A stretch of DNA of 64,000 nucleotides from Aurantimonas coralicida_A. GTDB lineage: Bacteria > Pseudomonadota > Alphaproteobacteria > Rhizobiales > Rhizobiaceae. The stretch covers positions 124,001 to 188,000 of the forward strand of contig NZ_JAYXIH010000001.1 of NCBI RefSeq assembly GCF_036016755.1, in the 5' to 3' direction. Both the position numbers and the translations under genes were made by a program. Shown here piece after piece: positions 31,179 to 39,869 of this stretch (position 1 is the first letter of the stretch; each line of letters opens with the position of its first letter). The notes below the pieces were generated by a model, which saw only the letters and a program-made list of their open reading frames with translations, made no database searches and was not told the origin of the DNA.

Positions 31179-32413
31179 AGATGCTTGAGATCAGCCCCCT
31201 TGCCGTAGCGCTCGCGATTGTAGGCATGACCGAACAGGTCGCGCCGCACGCGCTCGTCAACGCGGGCGGCGATCATCCGGTCTTCGAACGCGTGCCGGAG
31301 CCCATAGAGGCTATGGGCAGGCGTTTCGAGCAACCCGTTCTCGCGCAGGAACTTGTTCACGGTGTCGCTGATCTTGTCCTTGCCCCGATAGGCGGGGAAC
31401 CCATCGGGGCATTGCCGGAAGGCGTCGAGCGACACGCCCGCCAGCGGGATAAGCCGCTTGCTCGTGGCGTTCTTCAGCTGCCGTCCGACCGGTTCGATAG
31501 AGACATAGGGCACGGTGCCGTCGAGCCGGATATGCTCCGGCAACAGGCCGGCCGCCTCGCTGGGGCGATAACCGGTGTTGACCATGCCGAGGACGATGCA
31601 GCGCGCTTCCGTGTTGAGTCCGTCGAGCACGCCGGGCGCAAGCAATTTGGTCTCGATCCATTCCGTCGAGAAGGGCGGCCGTACCCGCTTCTCGCCTTCC
31701 TTCAGGGCGACGTCGGTGAAGGGCAGGACCAGCCCCAGCCGCTTCATTCGGTTGACCGTCCGCAACGTGTCGGCGAGATGCGTGAAGTCCTTGTTGGCGC
31801 TGTTGGGTGTCTTGCCTTCGGTCTCGACCCGTTCGACCCACCACTGGCGAAATTCGAGCACGTCGTCGGGCGTGATCTGGTCTATGGCCTTGTCGCCGAC
31901 GACCTCCACGAAATTGCGCACGGCCTTGATGCGCGGATTCTTCCATCGCCGAAGCTGGTCTTCGCTTTTGCCGAGGGTGCGGTCCCTGGCGAGCGTCCAG
32001 AACATTTCCAGCGCCCGGTTGACGGTGATCGGCGGCGGGGTGACCCCGCCGAGGATGGCGGCCGCTTCGATCCGGTCCGGCTCGCCGTTGCGCATGACCG
32101 CTTCCAAGCGTTCAAGCCGTTCCTGCCGTGGCAGGGCGGCGACCTTCTCGACGGGCAGGTAGCGGAAGCCGCGCATGGCGGCGAGATTGCGCGCGGCCTC
32201 ATAGCGCCGTTCGGCGTCGTCTACCTCGCCGGCAAGACGGGCCTCCCACGCGGCTTCCATGAGGCTCCACGCGACCGGGGCCTTGCGTTTGGCCTCGTTC
32301 TCGGAATCGGTGTGCAGGCTTATCCAGATGGTCCCGCGCGGCTCGACGCTGCCGTAACGCTTGGGCACGCGCCGGACGAGATGATAGGTGCTGCCGCGTT
32401 TGGTGATGTTCAT
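31085..32413 (-). CDS. int: Tyrosine recombinase / phage integrase
   Basis: This 442-aa integrase (from ATG 32413) should insert and excise the element at tRNA-Ser. It has an N-terminal arm-binding-like part (MNITKRGSTYHLVRRVPKRY), a SAM-like core-binding domain around 155-235 and the catalytic domain with R283 in NTGYRPSEAAGL, R373 in YGLRHAFEDRM, H396 in LFGHAYNRERYG and nucleophile Tyr403. The ORF extends to 32461, but the internal ATG gives the usual N-terminus. The last 30 residues (VALCARSSASSSSKSRSNARKIGR) are low-complexity and antisense to the 53-aa ORF. It sits next to attR as expected. Confidence 0.93.
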   Translation of the reverse strand: MNITKRGSTYHLVRRVPKRYGSVEPRGTIWISLHTDSENEAKRKAPVAWSLMEAAWEARLAGEVDDAERRYEAARNLAAMRGFRYLPVEKVAALPRQERLERLEAVMRNGEPDRIEAAAILGGVTPPPITVNRALEMFWTLARDRTLGKSEDQLRRWKNPRIKAVRNFVEVVGDKAIDQITPDDVLEFRQWWVERVETEGKTPNSANKDFTHLADTLRTVNRMKRLGLVLPFTDVALKEGEKRVRPPFSTEWIETKLLAPGVLDGLNTEARCIVLGMVNTGYRPSEAAGLLPEHIRLDGTVPYVSIEPVGRQLKNATSKRLIPLAGVSLDAFRQCPDGFPAYRGKDKISDTVNKFLRENGLLETPAHSLYGLRHAFEDRMIAARVDERVRRDLFGHAYNRERYGKGADLKHLHEVVSSVALCARSSASSSSKSRSNARKIGR

Positions 32414-32431
32414 GATCTTGCCCGCAAAATG

Positions 32432-32443
32432 CACAGCAAAATG
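32432..32443. promoter_or_regulatory. Candidate integrase arm-type site (right)
   Basis: CACAGCAAAATG resembles the three repeats near attL (consensus YRCAGCAARWT), and lies about 97-108 bp inside attR, just upstream of the integrase start. It may also affect the integrase promoter. Confidence 0.4.
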
Positions 32444-32539
32444 TATAGCATAGGTTGCCAATGCGAGGCCAGACGAAAATCGGAAATCGCGATTTCTTCA
32501 GTAATATCAATGGATTATGAGTATCGCGTGGGGCATGAT

Positions 32540-32555
32540 AATGGCGGATGGGGTG
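32540..32555. repeat. attR core within the tRNA-Ser 3' end
   Basis: AATGGCGGATGGGGTG, identical to 20499-20514. It includes the complement of CCA (32542-32544), the discriminator base and the acceptor strand of tRNA-Ser, so the tRNA remains intact after integration. Confidence 0.87.
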
Positions 32556-32631
32556 GGATTCGAACCCACGAGACGGTCTCCCGCCTGCCGGTTTTCAAGA
32601 CCGGTGCCTTCAACCGCTCGGCCACCCATCC
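32542..32631 (-). tRNA. tRNA-Ser (anticodon TGA)
   Basis: The minus strand folds into a 90-nt tRNA including encoded CCA. Acceptor GGATGGG pairs with CCCATCC; anticodon stem CCGGT/ACCGG encloses CTTGAAA with anticodon TGA; the long variable arm of a class II tRNA (GCGGGAGACCGTC) and T-arm GTGGG-TTCGAAT-CCCAC are present. It serves as attachment site of the element to its left. Confidence 0.96.
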
Positions 32632-33182
32632 CGCTCCGCCCGCTTAATGGCGATGGCGACGGGAGGCAAGGCGAGTCGGCGCAGGAATGCATATCGGTCC
32701 GCACGGGACGGCCTGCGCCAGCCGGATGGACGTTCGTCGCCGGGGCGATTCACGGATTTGTGCGGTGATTGAAACAAATCGTGACAAAATTGACGAAGAG
32801 GCGAAAGCGTGGCGGAATTTTGGCGGATGTAAGGCGAAGGCTGAGGCGAGTTGCCGATTTCCTACGTCCCCGCTCGAGAAAGGCGTGGCCATCGCACAGA
32901 ATTTCCGGCTTTCCCGACAGTGCCTTACCTCCTTCATGACCGGGGCCGCGGACGCCGACACAGGGCCATTCGCCTCCAACTTGCTGTCGTCGTAACCGTT
33001 GCGCGACTCCCTGACCCCGGCAGGTCAGGTTCGCGGCATGGCGGCGATGCCAGGATCGTTCGGCCGGAATGCGTTGATTCGCGTGTTCGGCGGTTGTTAA
33101 GTCTTTGTCTGCATGGGTGCGCCGCGCTGGGGAGCGTCTGTTCGCACCCGCGTTGACAGATGCATGGAAGAGGGGGTGCCGC
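32632..33182. other. Intergenic region between tRNA-Ser and rlpA; no supported gene
   Basis: This 551-bp stretch has only short open frames with no ribosome binding site or domain. The tRNA promoter must lie in the left part on the minus strand and the rlpA promoter in the right part. I see no convincing -35/-10 pair. Confidence 0.5.
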
Positions 33183-34307
33183 ATGGGCTATGCCATTGCG
33201 GATATGAAACGGAGCGCGATCCTGACGGGTATGCTCGTCTCGGTTGGACTTCTGGTATCGGGTTGCCAGGGCGCGCGATCGCCGGTCCAAGAGATGGCCG
33301 ACATCAGTACGACCGTGAAGTTCGATTCCAAGACCTTTGGTGTTCCAGCCAGTCCGCGGGTGACGACCTCGAAAAACATCCGCAAGGGCGGCGGCCGCTC
33401 CCAGGTCGGCAAGCCCTACAAGGTGCGCGGCCAATGGTATTATCCCAAGGATGAGCCGGGTTATGTGAACACCGGCATCTCCTCCTGGTATGGACCGAAC
33501 TTCCACGGCCGCCTGACCGCCAATGGCGAAATCTACGACATGTACGGGTTGTCGGCCGCCCATAAGACCTTTCCGCTGCCGTCCTATGCGATGGTCACCA
33601 ATCTGACGAACGGAAACCGGGTGATGGTGCGGGTCAACGACCGAGGGCCTTATGCCCACGGCCGCGAGATTGATGTGTCCTCGCAGGCCGCCGACCTCCT
33701 CGACTTCAAGACCGCCGGCACGGCCAATGTGAAGGTGGAATATATCGGCCGGGCGCCGCTCGAAGGCGATGACACCCAAATGCTGATGGCCAGCTTCGAG
33801 CGCGGTGGGGAATGGAATTCCTCCGGCGCCGAGGCCGTCATGGTGGCGGCGGCAGACCAGCCAATCTCGGGCAGGAACGGCCTCGCGCATGTCGCATACG
33901 ACGCGGCGAAACCAGAGTTGCCTGGGGTTCGACCGCTCGACCATCTGGCGCGGGATCTCTGGACACCAGTCCCGTCTGTCGGACAGTCAGTGCCGGTCCC
34001 GACATCGCCGGCCTTCAGCTCGTCCTATGCATCTGAGTCACGAGCGTCGGGAGCACCCCGTGCTCTCAGGGCGTTTGGCGCCCGCGGCGCTTCAGCTGAG
34101 CGGATCGCAATTGGCCTGATCGACGAAGCGGTGGCCGAACGTGTTCGTTTCCTCGTCAATGGGAAGGGCGATCTGATTGAAGAAGCCGGACCGGAGGCCG
34201 GTCTGATCTCGGCGAGCCTCGCCGTCGCTCGGGGCGAGGATGTCGACGCGGTGCTTCTCGCGCTGTGGCAGGCTGGCGCCGACGAAGCCTTCGTCGTTCG
34301 GAACTGA
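33183..34307 (+). CDS. rlpA: RlpA-like septal ring lytic transglycosylase, lipoprotein
   Basis: This 374-aa lipoprotein cleaves denuded peptidoglycan glycans in RlpA homologues. The lipobox LLVSGC follows a short hydrophobic signal. The double-psi beta-barrel domain shows TGISSWYGPNFHGRLTANGEIYDMYGLSAAHKTFPLPSYAMVTNLTNGNRVMVRVNDRGPY, with the catalytic-type Asp in VNDRGP. A SPOR domain is not obvious in the C-terminal part, which is low-complexity. GAGGGGG precedes ATG 33183; M8 (33204) is an alternative. It precedes dacC, the usual rhizobial order. Confidence 0.92.
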   Translation: MGYAIADMKRSAILTGMLVSVGLLVSGCQGARSPVQEMADISTTVKFDSKTFGVPASPRVTTSKNIRKGGGRSQVGKPYKVRGQWYYPKDEPGYVNTGISSWYGPNFHGRLTANGEIYDMYGLSAAHKTFPLPSYAMVTNLTNGNRVMVRVNDRGPYAHGREIDVSSQAADLLDFKTAGTANVKVEYIGRAPLEGDDTQMLMASFERGGEWNSSGAEAVMVAAADQPISGRNGLAHVAYDAAKPELPGVRPLDHLARDLWTPVPSVGQSVPVPTSPAFSSSYASESRASGAPRALRAFGARGASAERIAIGLIDEAVAERVRFLVNGKGDLIEEAGPEAGLISASLAVARGEDVDAVLLALWQAGADEAFVVRN

Positions 34308-34432
34308 TTTCGACCGGCTTCCGCAACCATCTGACGCCAATTCTTGCGATCGAAACACCCGATAGCCTAGTTTGGGGTCAAGAACGGCATCAGCGCGCGT
34401 TCGCAACGGGCCTTCCGGGAAAGATGGTGTCC

Positions 34433-35629
34433 ATGAGTCGAGCAGGTTTCCTCAAGACGCGTGTCCTGTTCGCGGCAGGTATTCTGGCGGCGGTGGTCGC
34501 GTCGAATCCGACATTTTCGCAGGAACCTGCTACGGCGTCGCGGATCGAAACGGCGGCGAAGCAAGCGCTCCTGGTCGACGGCGAAACCGGGACGGTGCTT
34601 TTCCAGAAAGATCCCGACGCGCCATTTCCCCCTGCCTCTCTCGCCAAGATGATGACGATGGAGATCGTATTCGCGGCATTGCGCGCCGGCGAGTTGCGCA
34701 TGGATACGGAATTTCCGATCAGCGAACACGCCTGGCGGACCGGCGGCGCTCCGTCGGGCTCCTCCACCATGTTCGCCAAGCTGAATTCCCGCGTTCCGGT
34801 CGAGGCGTTGATCCGCGGCACCATCGTCCAGTCGGCGAACGACGCGGCGATCGCCATTGCTGAGGGGATGGACGGCTCAGAGGAGGCTTTTGCACAGAGG
34901 ATGAACGAGCGCGCCCGTGAATTGGGAATGACCGCCTCGCGTTTCGTCAATCCGACCGGGCTCCCGGCTGACGGCCAAGAAGTCACGGTGCGCGATCTGC
35001 TGACTTTAGCGCGCTATATCCGCGCAACATATCCCGAGTTGTACAAGATCTATGCCGAGCCCGCCTTCGAATGGAACGGGATTTTCCAGCGCAATCGCAA
35101 TCCGCTTCTGGCGATGGAACTCGGTGCCGACGGCATGGGAACCGGCTATACGGAAGCGTCGGGTTATGCCCTGGTCGGTGTGACGCAGATGGACGGCCGG
35201 GTGACCTTTCTGGCGATGAGCGGCCTCGAGAAGTCCAAGGAGCGCGCCGATGAGGCCCGCCGTCTGTTGACCTTTGCCGAGGAGGCCTTCGAGCCCCGCA
35301 TCCTGTTCGAGAGCGGCGCGAGCATTGGCACCGCAAGCGTCTTTGGCGGCAGTTCGGGCAGCGTCCCGCTGGCCGTCCGCCAACCCGTCAAGCTATTGGT
35401 TCCGGTCGATGCTCAGGACCGCGTCTCGGCCCAGATCCGCTACAATGGGCCGCTGATCCCGCCAATCAATGAAGGTGACAGGGTTGCTTCGCTGGAAATC
35501 CGCGTCGATGAGGACATAGTGATGACCCAAGCTCTTTATGCTGGCGCTTCCGTCTTCGCCGGGGACTTCGCGGACCGCGCGATGGGAGCGGTCAAGGAAC
35601 TGGCCGTCGGCTGGCTCCGCGCCTTTTGA
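34433..35629 (+). CDS. dacC: D-alanyl-D-alanine carboxypeptidase (PBP5/6-like, DacC) with altered KTG motif
   Basis: This 398-aa periplasmic enzyme trims the terminal D-Ala of peptidoglycan stem peptides. A signal peptide precedes the transpeptidase-type fold: SLAK at S69-K72, SAN at 134-136, and a C-terminal PBP5-like beta domain with an amphipathic membrane-binding helix (AMGAVKELAVGWLRAF). The third motif, normally KTG as in GxDGxKTGxT, reads GADGMGTGYTEASGY, so residue 236 is Gly in place of Lys. The start could be 34424 or 34433; GGGAAAG suits 34433. It is 22 nt before tmk. Confidence 0.9.
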   Translation: MSRAGFLKTRVLFAAGILAAVVASNPTFSQEPATASRIETAAKQALLVDGETGTVLFQKDPDAPFPPASLAKMMTMEIVFAALRAGELRMDTEFPISEHAWRTGGAPSGSSTMFAKLNSRVPVEALIRGTIVQSANDAAIAIAEGMDGSEEAFAQRMNERARELGMTASRFVNPTGLPADGQEVTVRDLLTLARYIRATYPELYKIYAEPAFEWNGIFQRNRNPLLAMELGADGMGTGYTEASGYALVGVTQMDGRVTFLAMSGLEKSKERADEARRLLTFAEEAFEPRILFESGASIGTASVFGGSSGSVPLAVRQPVKLLVPVDAQDRVSAQIRYNGPLIPPINEGDRVASLEIRVDEDIVMTQALYAGASVFAGDFADRAMGAVKELAVGWLRAF

Positions 35630-35650
35630 TCTGCGAGATTCGGACGCCCA

Positions 35651-36334
35651 TTGACCAGTTTTTTCATCACATTCGAAGGCGGCGAGGGCAGCGGCAAGAC
35701 GACGCAAATCGCCCGTCTTGCCCGCCACCTGGAAGCCCAGGGCCGTATCGTGGTGACCACACGCGAACCCGGCGGTTCGCCCGGCGCCGATGCGATCCGG
35801 CACGTCATCCTGTCGGGCGCGGCCGAGGAACTTGGGCCGGAGGTAGAGGCCATTCTGTTCGCCGCGGCGCGCGCCGATCATGTGGCGGCCGTGATACGTC
35901 CGGCGATCCAGCGCGGCGAGGTCGTTCTGTGCGATCGGTTTCACGATTCCACCCGTGTCTATCAATTCCTGGACGCCTCCCTCGACCGTGATCTGATGAA
36001 ACGCCTCGAGCAGGCCGCGACCGCGGGGCTATACCCAAATCTGACGATCATCCTCGATGTCCCGGCCGGCATCGGGGCGGAGCGCGCCCGTGAACGACGA
36101 AAAGGCGGCACGGCCGACCGGTTCGAGAAGGAAGGCGAGGCCCTGCACGAGAGACGGCGGCAGGCCTTCCTCAAGATTGCCGCCGAAGAGCCGGATCGCT
36201 GCGTCGTCGTCGATGGGACACGGGCGGAGGATGTGGTCGCCGCGGAAATCGCCGGCATCGTCGATGATCGGCTAGAAGCGGCGCGATTCGAGGCAATTTG
36301 CCAATCTCTCAACGCGAGGCAGGGAACGTCATGA
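35651..36334 (+). CDS. tmk: Thymidylate kinase
   Basis: This 227-aa enzyme phosphorylates dTMP to dTDP. The P-loop GGEGSGKTTQ lies at residues 10-19, followed by TTREPGGSPGADAIR and LCDRFHDSTRVYQ (the DRY-like motif reads DRF). The LID region RARERRKGGTADRFEKEG is typical. The frame opens with TTG 35651; no ATG occurs before the P-loop, so the TTG start is well supported. The stop overlaps the holB start (ATGA). Confidence 0.95.
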   Translation: MTSFFITFEGGEGSGKTTQIARLARHLEAQGRIVVTTREPGGSPGADAIRHVILSGAAEELGPEVEAILFAAARADHVAAVIRPAIQRGEVVLCDRFHDSTRVYQFLDASLDRDLMKRLEQAATAGLYPNLTIILDVPAGIGAERARERRKGGTADRFEKEGEALHERRRQAFLKIAAEEPDRCVVVDGTRAEDVVAAEIAGIVDDRLEAARFEAICQSLNARQGTS

Positions 36335-37395
36335 ACGACCTGCCGCTCGAAACGCCGGAAGCCCACGACGATCTCGACGGCGTACCGGCGCCGCCGGCGA
36401 CACTCACGCTGTCGGGCCATGAGAACGAATGGCGGGAACTCGTTGCGGCCGGGGCTAGCGGACGTCTTCATCATGCATGGCTTTTCCAGGGGCCGCGCGG
36501 CATCGGCAAGGCCACGACGGCCTTCGCCTTCGCGCGGCATCTACTGGCGGGGCCGCGGCCGGACGAACCGGAGGCGGCAACGCCGGTATTCTCGCCAGAC
36601 GACGCGACTGTCCGTCAAATCGCCTTCGGGACGCATCCGAACCTGATCCACGTCGCGCGGCCGCCAGTCGAAAAGGGTACGGGCTTCAGGACGCAGATCA
36701 CCGTCGACGAGGTCCGCAAGCTCAACCGCTTCTTTCATGCGACGGCATCGGGTTCCAATTGGCGGATCGCGTTGATCGACCCGGCCGACGACATGAACCG
36801 CAGCGCGGCCAATGCGCTTTTGAAGATCTTGGAGGAGCCCCCGCCGCGGTCGCTGTTTCTGATCACCAACCACACCCCCGGCCGGTTGCTTCCGACGATC
36901 CGCTCTCGTTGCCGGCTGTTGCAGTTCAAGCCGCTGGATGAGGACGACCTCGCGGCGACCCTCGCCCATTGCCTGCCGAGCGCCGACGCGGAGGAAATTC
37001 GTGCCGCGGCACGGATTGCCGAGGGCAGCGTCCGCGAGGCCATCTCGCTGATCGCTCACGGCGGGATAGAGATTCGCAGCACCCTGGACCAATTGCTCCA
37101 GGCCGACAGGCCTGATTGGAACGCTATCCATTCCCTGGCCGACGCCTTGACGCTCAAGGGGCGGGAATCGGCCTATGAGCTGCTTGTCGCGGCGCTGCTC
37201 TCCGCGATCGCCGAAGCCAGCGAGACATGCCTACGGGCCGGCGACGGGGAGGGCGCGGCGGCGTTGGCCTCGCTGTGGCAGGACGAAACCACGCGGCTTC
37301 GGGAAGCCGCAGCCTATAATCTGGACCGAAAGCAGGCTCTCCTCACACTGTTCGACGGGTTCTATCACCGGCGGGCGCGGCACCGGGCCGCCTGA
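36331..37395 (+). CDS. holB: DNA polymerase III delta' subunit
   Basis: This 354-aa AAA+ clamp-loader subunit has Walker A GPRGIGKATTAFAFARHL near residues 55-72, the sensor and Walker B-like region WRIALIDPADDMNRSAANALLKILEEPPPRSLFLI, and the SRC motif IRSRCRLLQFKPL. It is standard for alphaproteobacterial HolB, including the absence of the DnaX-type zinc module. The start at 36331 overlaps the tmk stop (ATGA). The tmk-holB-metG order is conserved in rhizobia. Confidence 0.94.
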   Translation: MNDLPLETPEAHDDLDGVPAPPATLTLSGHENEWRELVAAGASGRLHHAWLFQGPRGIGKATTAFAFARHLLAGPRPDEPEAATPVFSPDDATVRQIAFGTHPNLIHVARPPVEKGTGFRTQITVDEVRKLNRFFHATASGSNWRIALIDPADDMNRSAANALLKILEEPPPRSLFLITNHTPGRLLPTIRSRCRLLQFKPLDEDDLAATLAHCLPSADAEEIRAAARIAEGSVREAISLIAHGGIEIRSTLDQLLQADRPDWNAIHSLADALTLKGRESAYELLVAALLSAIAEASETCLRAGDGEGAAALASLWQDETTRLREAAAYNLDRKQALLTLFDGFYHRRARHRAA

Positions 37396-37509
37396 CACGC
37401 CCCCTGTGCCCGCGCCGAACCGGCAACGGCGCCGATTGAGCCGTTTAGCGCAATGCTCTATGTCGCGGGTACGACATTGCTTCCCGCACCGGATTTGACG
37501 AAAGCCCCG

Positions 37510-39054
37510 ATGGCCGAACGCTTCTACCTGACCACCGCGATCTCCTATCCGAACGGTCGCCCGCATATCGGCCACGCGTACGAGCTGATCGCGACCGACG
37601 CGCTGGCGCGCTTCAAGCGGCTCGACGGCTACGAGGTGTTTTTCCTGACCGGCACGGACGAACACGGCATCAAGATGCTGCAGAGCGCGCGCGACCAGGG
37701 GCTGGCGCCGAACGAACTGGCCGAGCGCAATTCCGCTGAGTTCGAGCGCATGGCCAAAGCGCTCGGCGGCACAAACGACGACTTCATCCGCACCAGCGAA
37801 AAGCGGCATGTCGCTGCGAGCCAGGCGATCTGGACGAAGATGGCGGCCGCTGGCGACATTTACAAAGGCGCCTATTCCGGCTGGTATTCGGTGCGCGACG
37901 AGGCCTATTACGGCGCCGACGAGACCACCGTCGGCGAGGACGGCCAGCGTCGCGGTCCGCAAGGCTCGCCGGTCGAGTGGGTGGAGGAGGAAAGCTATTT
38001 CTTCCGGCTCTCGAATTTCCAAGCCCGTCTTCTGGCGCACTACGAGGCCAATCCCGACTTCATCGGCCCGGCTGAGCGGCGCAATGAGGTCGTCTCCTTC
38101 GTTCGTTCCGGCCTGAAGGATCTGTCGGTTTCCCGGACGACCTTCGATTGGGGCATTCCGGTGCCGGACGACGAAAAGCACGTCATGTATGTGTGGGTCG
38201 ACGCGCTGACGAACTATCTGACGGCGACGGGATTTCCGGGCGAGGGGGAGCGGACATCCTTCTGGCCCGCCGATCTGCATGTGATCGGCAAGGACATCGT
38301 GCGGTTTCACGCGGTCTATTGGCCGGCCTTTCTGATGTCGGCCGGGATACCGCTGCCGCGTCGCGTCTTTGCCCACGGCTTTCTGTTCAACCGCGGTGAG
38401 AAAATGTCGAAATCGGTCGGCAACGTCATCGACCCGTTCGCCCTGATCGACGTCTACGGCCTTGATCGGCTGCGCTATTTCCTCTTGCGCGAGGTGCCGT
38501 TCGGCCAGGACGGAAATTACTCGCATGACGCCATCGTCAACCGAACGAATTCCGAGCTCGCCAACGATCTGGGCAATCTGGCCCAGCGCTCGCTGTCGAT
38601 GGTCGCCAAGCACTGCTCCGGCGCGGTGCCGACGCCAGGTCCGTTGAGCGAAGCCGACGACGCCATCCTGTCGGCCGCGAGCAACCTGTTGCCAAAGGCG
38701 CGCGAGGCGATCGACCGGCAGGAACTCCACGCGGTCCTTGCCGCGATCATTGCGGTCGTCAGCGAGGCGAACCGATATTTCGCAGGGCAAGAACCCTGGG
38801 CGCTGCGCAAGAGCGACCCGGCGCGCATGGAGACTGTCCTCTATGTCACCGCCGAGGTGATCCGGCGGGTGGCAATCCTGCTGCAGCCCTTCGTGCCGGA
38901 GAGCGCCGCCAAGCTGCTCGACACACTCGGCGTGGCCGACGACGAACGAAGCTTCACCGACCTGACGCCGGACGTCGCCTTGGTGCCCGGCCAATCACTT
39001 CCGGCGCCGCAACCGGTATTTCCGCGTTTTGTCGAGGCGGAGACGCCCGCGTGA
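37510..39054 (+). CDS. metG: Methionyl-tRNA synthetase
   Basis: This 514-aa class I synthetase charges tRNA-Met. It has PNGRPHIGHAYE (HIGH motif), FLTGTDEHGIKM, VWVDALTNYLTATG, FARGFLFNRGEKMSKS-like motif GFLFNRGEKMSKSVGN, and the anticodon-binding helical region (ELANDLGNLAQRSLSM). No CxxC zinc knuckles are visible, so it is the short zinc-less type of alphaproteobacteria, with no C-terminal dimer domain. The GTG or ATG of the tatD gene overlaps its stop. Confidence 0.96.
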   Translation: MAERFYLTTAISYPNGRPHIGHAYELIATDALARFKRLDGYEVFFLTGTDEHGIKMLQSARDQGLAPNELAERNSAEFERMAKALGGTNDDFIRTSEKRHVAASQAIWTKMAAAGDIYKGAYSGWYSVRDEAYYGADETTVGEDGQRRGPQGSPVEWVEEESYFFRLSNFQARLLAHYEANPDFIGPAERRNEVVSFVRSGLKDLSVSRTTFDWGIPVPDDEKHVMYVWVDALTNYLTATGFPGEGERTSFWPADLHVIGKDIVRFHAVYWPAFLMSAGIPLPRRVFAHGFLFNRGEKMSKSVGNVIDPFALIDVYGLDRLRYFLLREVPFGQDGNYSHDAIVNRTNSELANDLGNLAQRSLSMVAKHCSGAVPTPGPLSEADDAILSAASNLLPKAREAIDRQELHAVLAAIIAVVSEANRYFAGQEPWALRKSDPARMETVLYVTAEVIRRVAILLQPFVPESAAKLLDTLGVADDERSFTDLTPDVALVPGQSLPAPQPVFPRFVEAETPA

Positions 39055-39851
39055 CGATGCCGTTTCTGGTCGACAGCCATTGCCACCTCGATTTCCCTGA
39101 TTTCGAGGGTGAGCACGTCGAATTGCTCAGTCGTGCAAAGGCTGAAGGGGTTGGTCTGTTCGTGACGATCTCGACCCATGTGGCCCGGATCGAGCGATTG
39201 AAACAGTTGACCCGTGCGCACGCGGAAATCTTCGCCTCGGTGGGAACCCATCCACACAATGCAGCGACGGAGCCAGATACGCCCGTGGCGGACTTGGTGC
39301 GGCTGAGCCAGGACGAAAAGATCGTCGCCATCGGCGAAGCCGGCCTCGATTACTTCTACGACAAAGCCCCGCGAGACATCCAGGAGACTGTCTTTCGGCG
39401 CCATATCGAAGCGGCGCGCGAAACGGGTTTGCCGCTCGTCATCCATTCGCGCGACGCTGACGCCGATATGATCCGAATTCTGGAAGACGAAAGCGGGAAG
39501 GGGGCCTTCCCGTTCATTCTCCACTGTTTCTCCTCCGGCCGCGGCCTCGCCGAGGCCGGGATCGCGCTCGGCGGCTATGTGTCGTTTTCCGGAATTCTGG
39601 CGTTCAAGAAATCCGAGGAGATCCGCGCCATCGCCGCCGATGTGCCGATGAGCCGGTTGCTCGTCGAGACGGACGCGCCATATCTCGCGCCGCCGCCGTA
39701 TCGTGGCAAGCGAAACGAGCCGGCTTACGTGCGTCACACAGCAGAGGTTCTAGCCGAAACCAAGGGCGTTGATCTCGGCGAAATCGCGCAACAAACGTCG
39801 AACAACTTCCTTGCCTTGTTCACGAAAATTCCCGATCCGCGCGGCGGCTGA
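39051..39851 (+). CDS. tatD: TatD family metal-dependent hydrolase (DNase)
   Basis: This 266-aa TIM-barrel metallo-hydrolase has the TatD metal ligands: DSHCHLD at the N-terminus, IGEAGLDYFYD (Glu), HSRDADAD (His), LHCFSSG (His) and VETDAPYLAP (Asp). Start may be GTG 39051, overlapping the metG stop as GTGA, or ATG 39057 two codons later. 3'-5' exonuclease activity is known for TatD proteins; the cellular role here is inferred. It is followed 18 nt later by the metallo-beta-lactamase fold gene. Confidence 0.94.
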   Translation: MTMPFLVDSHCHLDFPDFEGEHVELLSRAKAEGVGLFVTISTHVARIERLKQLTRAHAEIFASVGTHPHNAATEPDTPVADLVRLSQDEKIVAIGEAGLDYFYDKAPRDIQETVFRRHIEAARETGLPLVIHSRDADADMIRILEDESGKGAFPFILHCFSSGRGLAEAGIALGGYVSFSGILAFKKSEEIRAIAADVPMSRLLVETDAPYLAPPPYRGKRNEPAYVRHTAEVLAETKGVDLGEIAQQTSNNFLALFTKIPDPRGG

Positions 39852-39869
39852 GCGGTGGAGGACTGCTTA

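Larger units (their letters stand above)
20499..32555. mobile_element. 12-kb tRNA-Ser-integrated, capsid-encoding, tail-less phage satellite (cf-PICI-like)
   Basis: The element is bounded by the 16-bp direct repeat AATGGCGGATGGGGTG (20499-20514 and 32540-32555), the right copy being the 3' end of tRNA-Ser. Inside are a tyrosine integrase at the tRNA end, a primase-helicase at the other end, then small and large terminase, portal, protease/capsid, connector and capsid-decoration genes in phage order. No tail tube, tape measure, baseplate, holin, endolysin or CI-like repressor is present between the att sites. All genes look intact and are tightly packed. This matches the gene content of capsid-forming phage-inducible chromosomal islands, which make their own heads and borrow helper tails. 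A shortened prophage is the main alternative. Confidence 0.8.

Noticed and set aside
20499..32555. Gene transfer agent or ordinary complete prophage
   Set aside because: Integrase and att sites exclude a typical GTA; absence of tail and lysis genes between the att sites excludes a complete prophage.
32687..32995. 102-codon frame between tRNA-Ser and rlpA
   Set aside because: No ribosome binding site, no domain, and composition typical of noncoding sequence.
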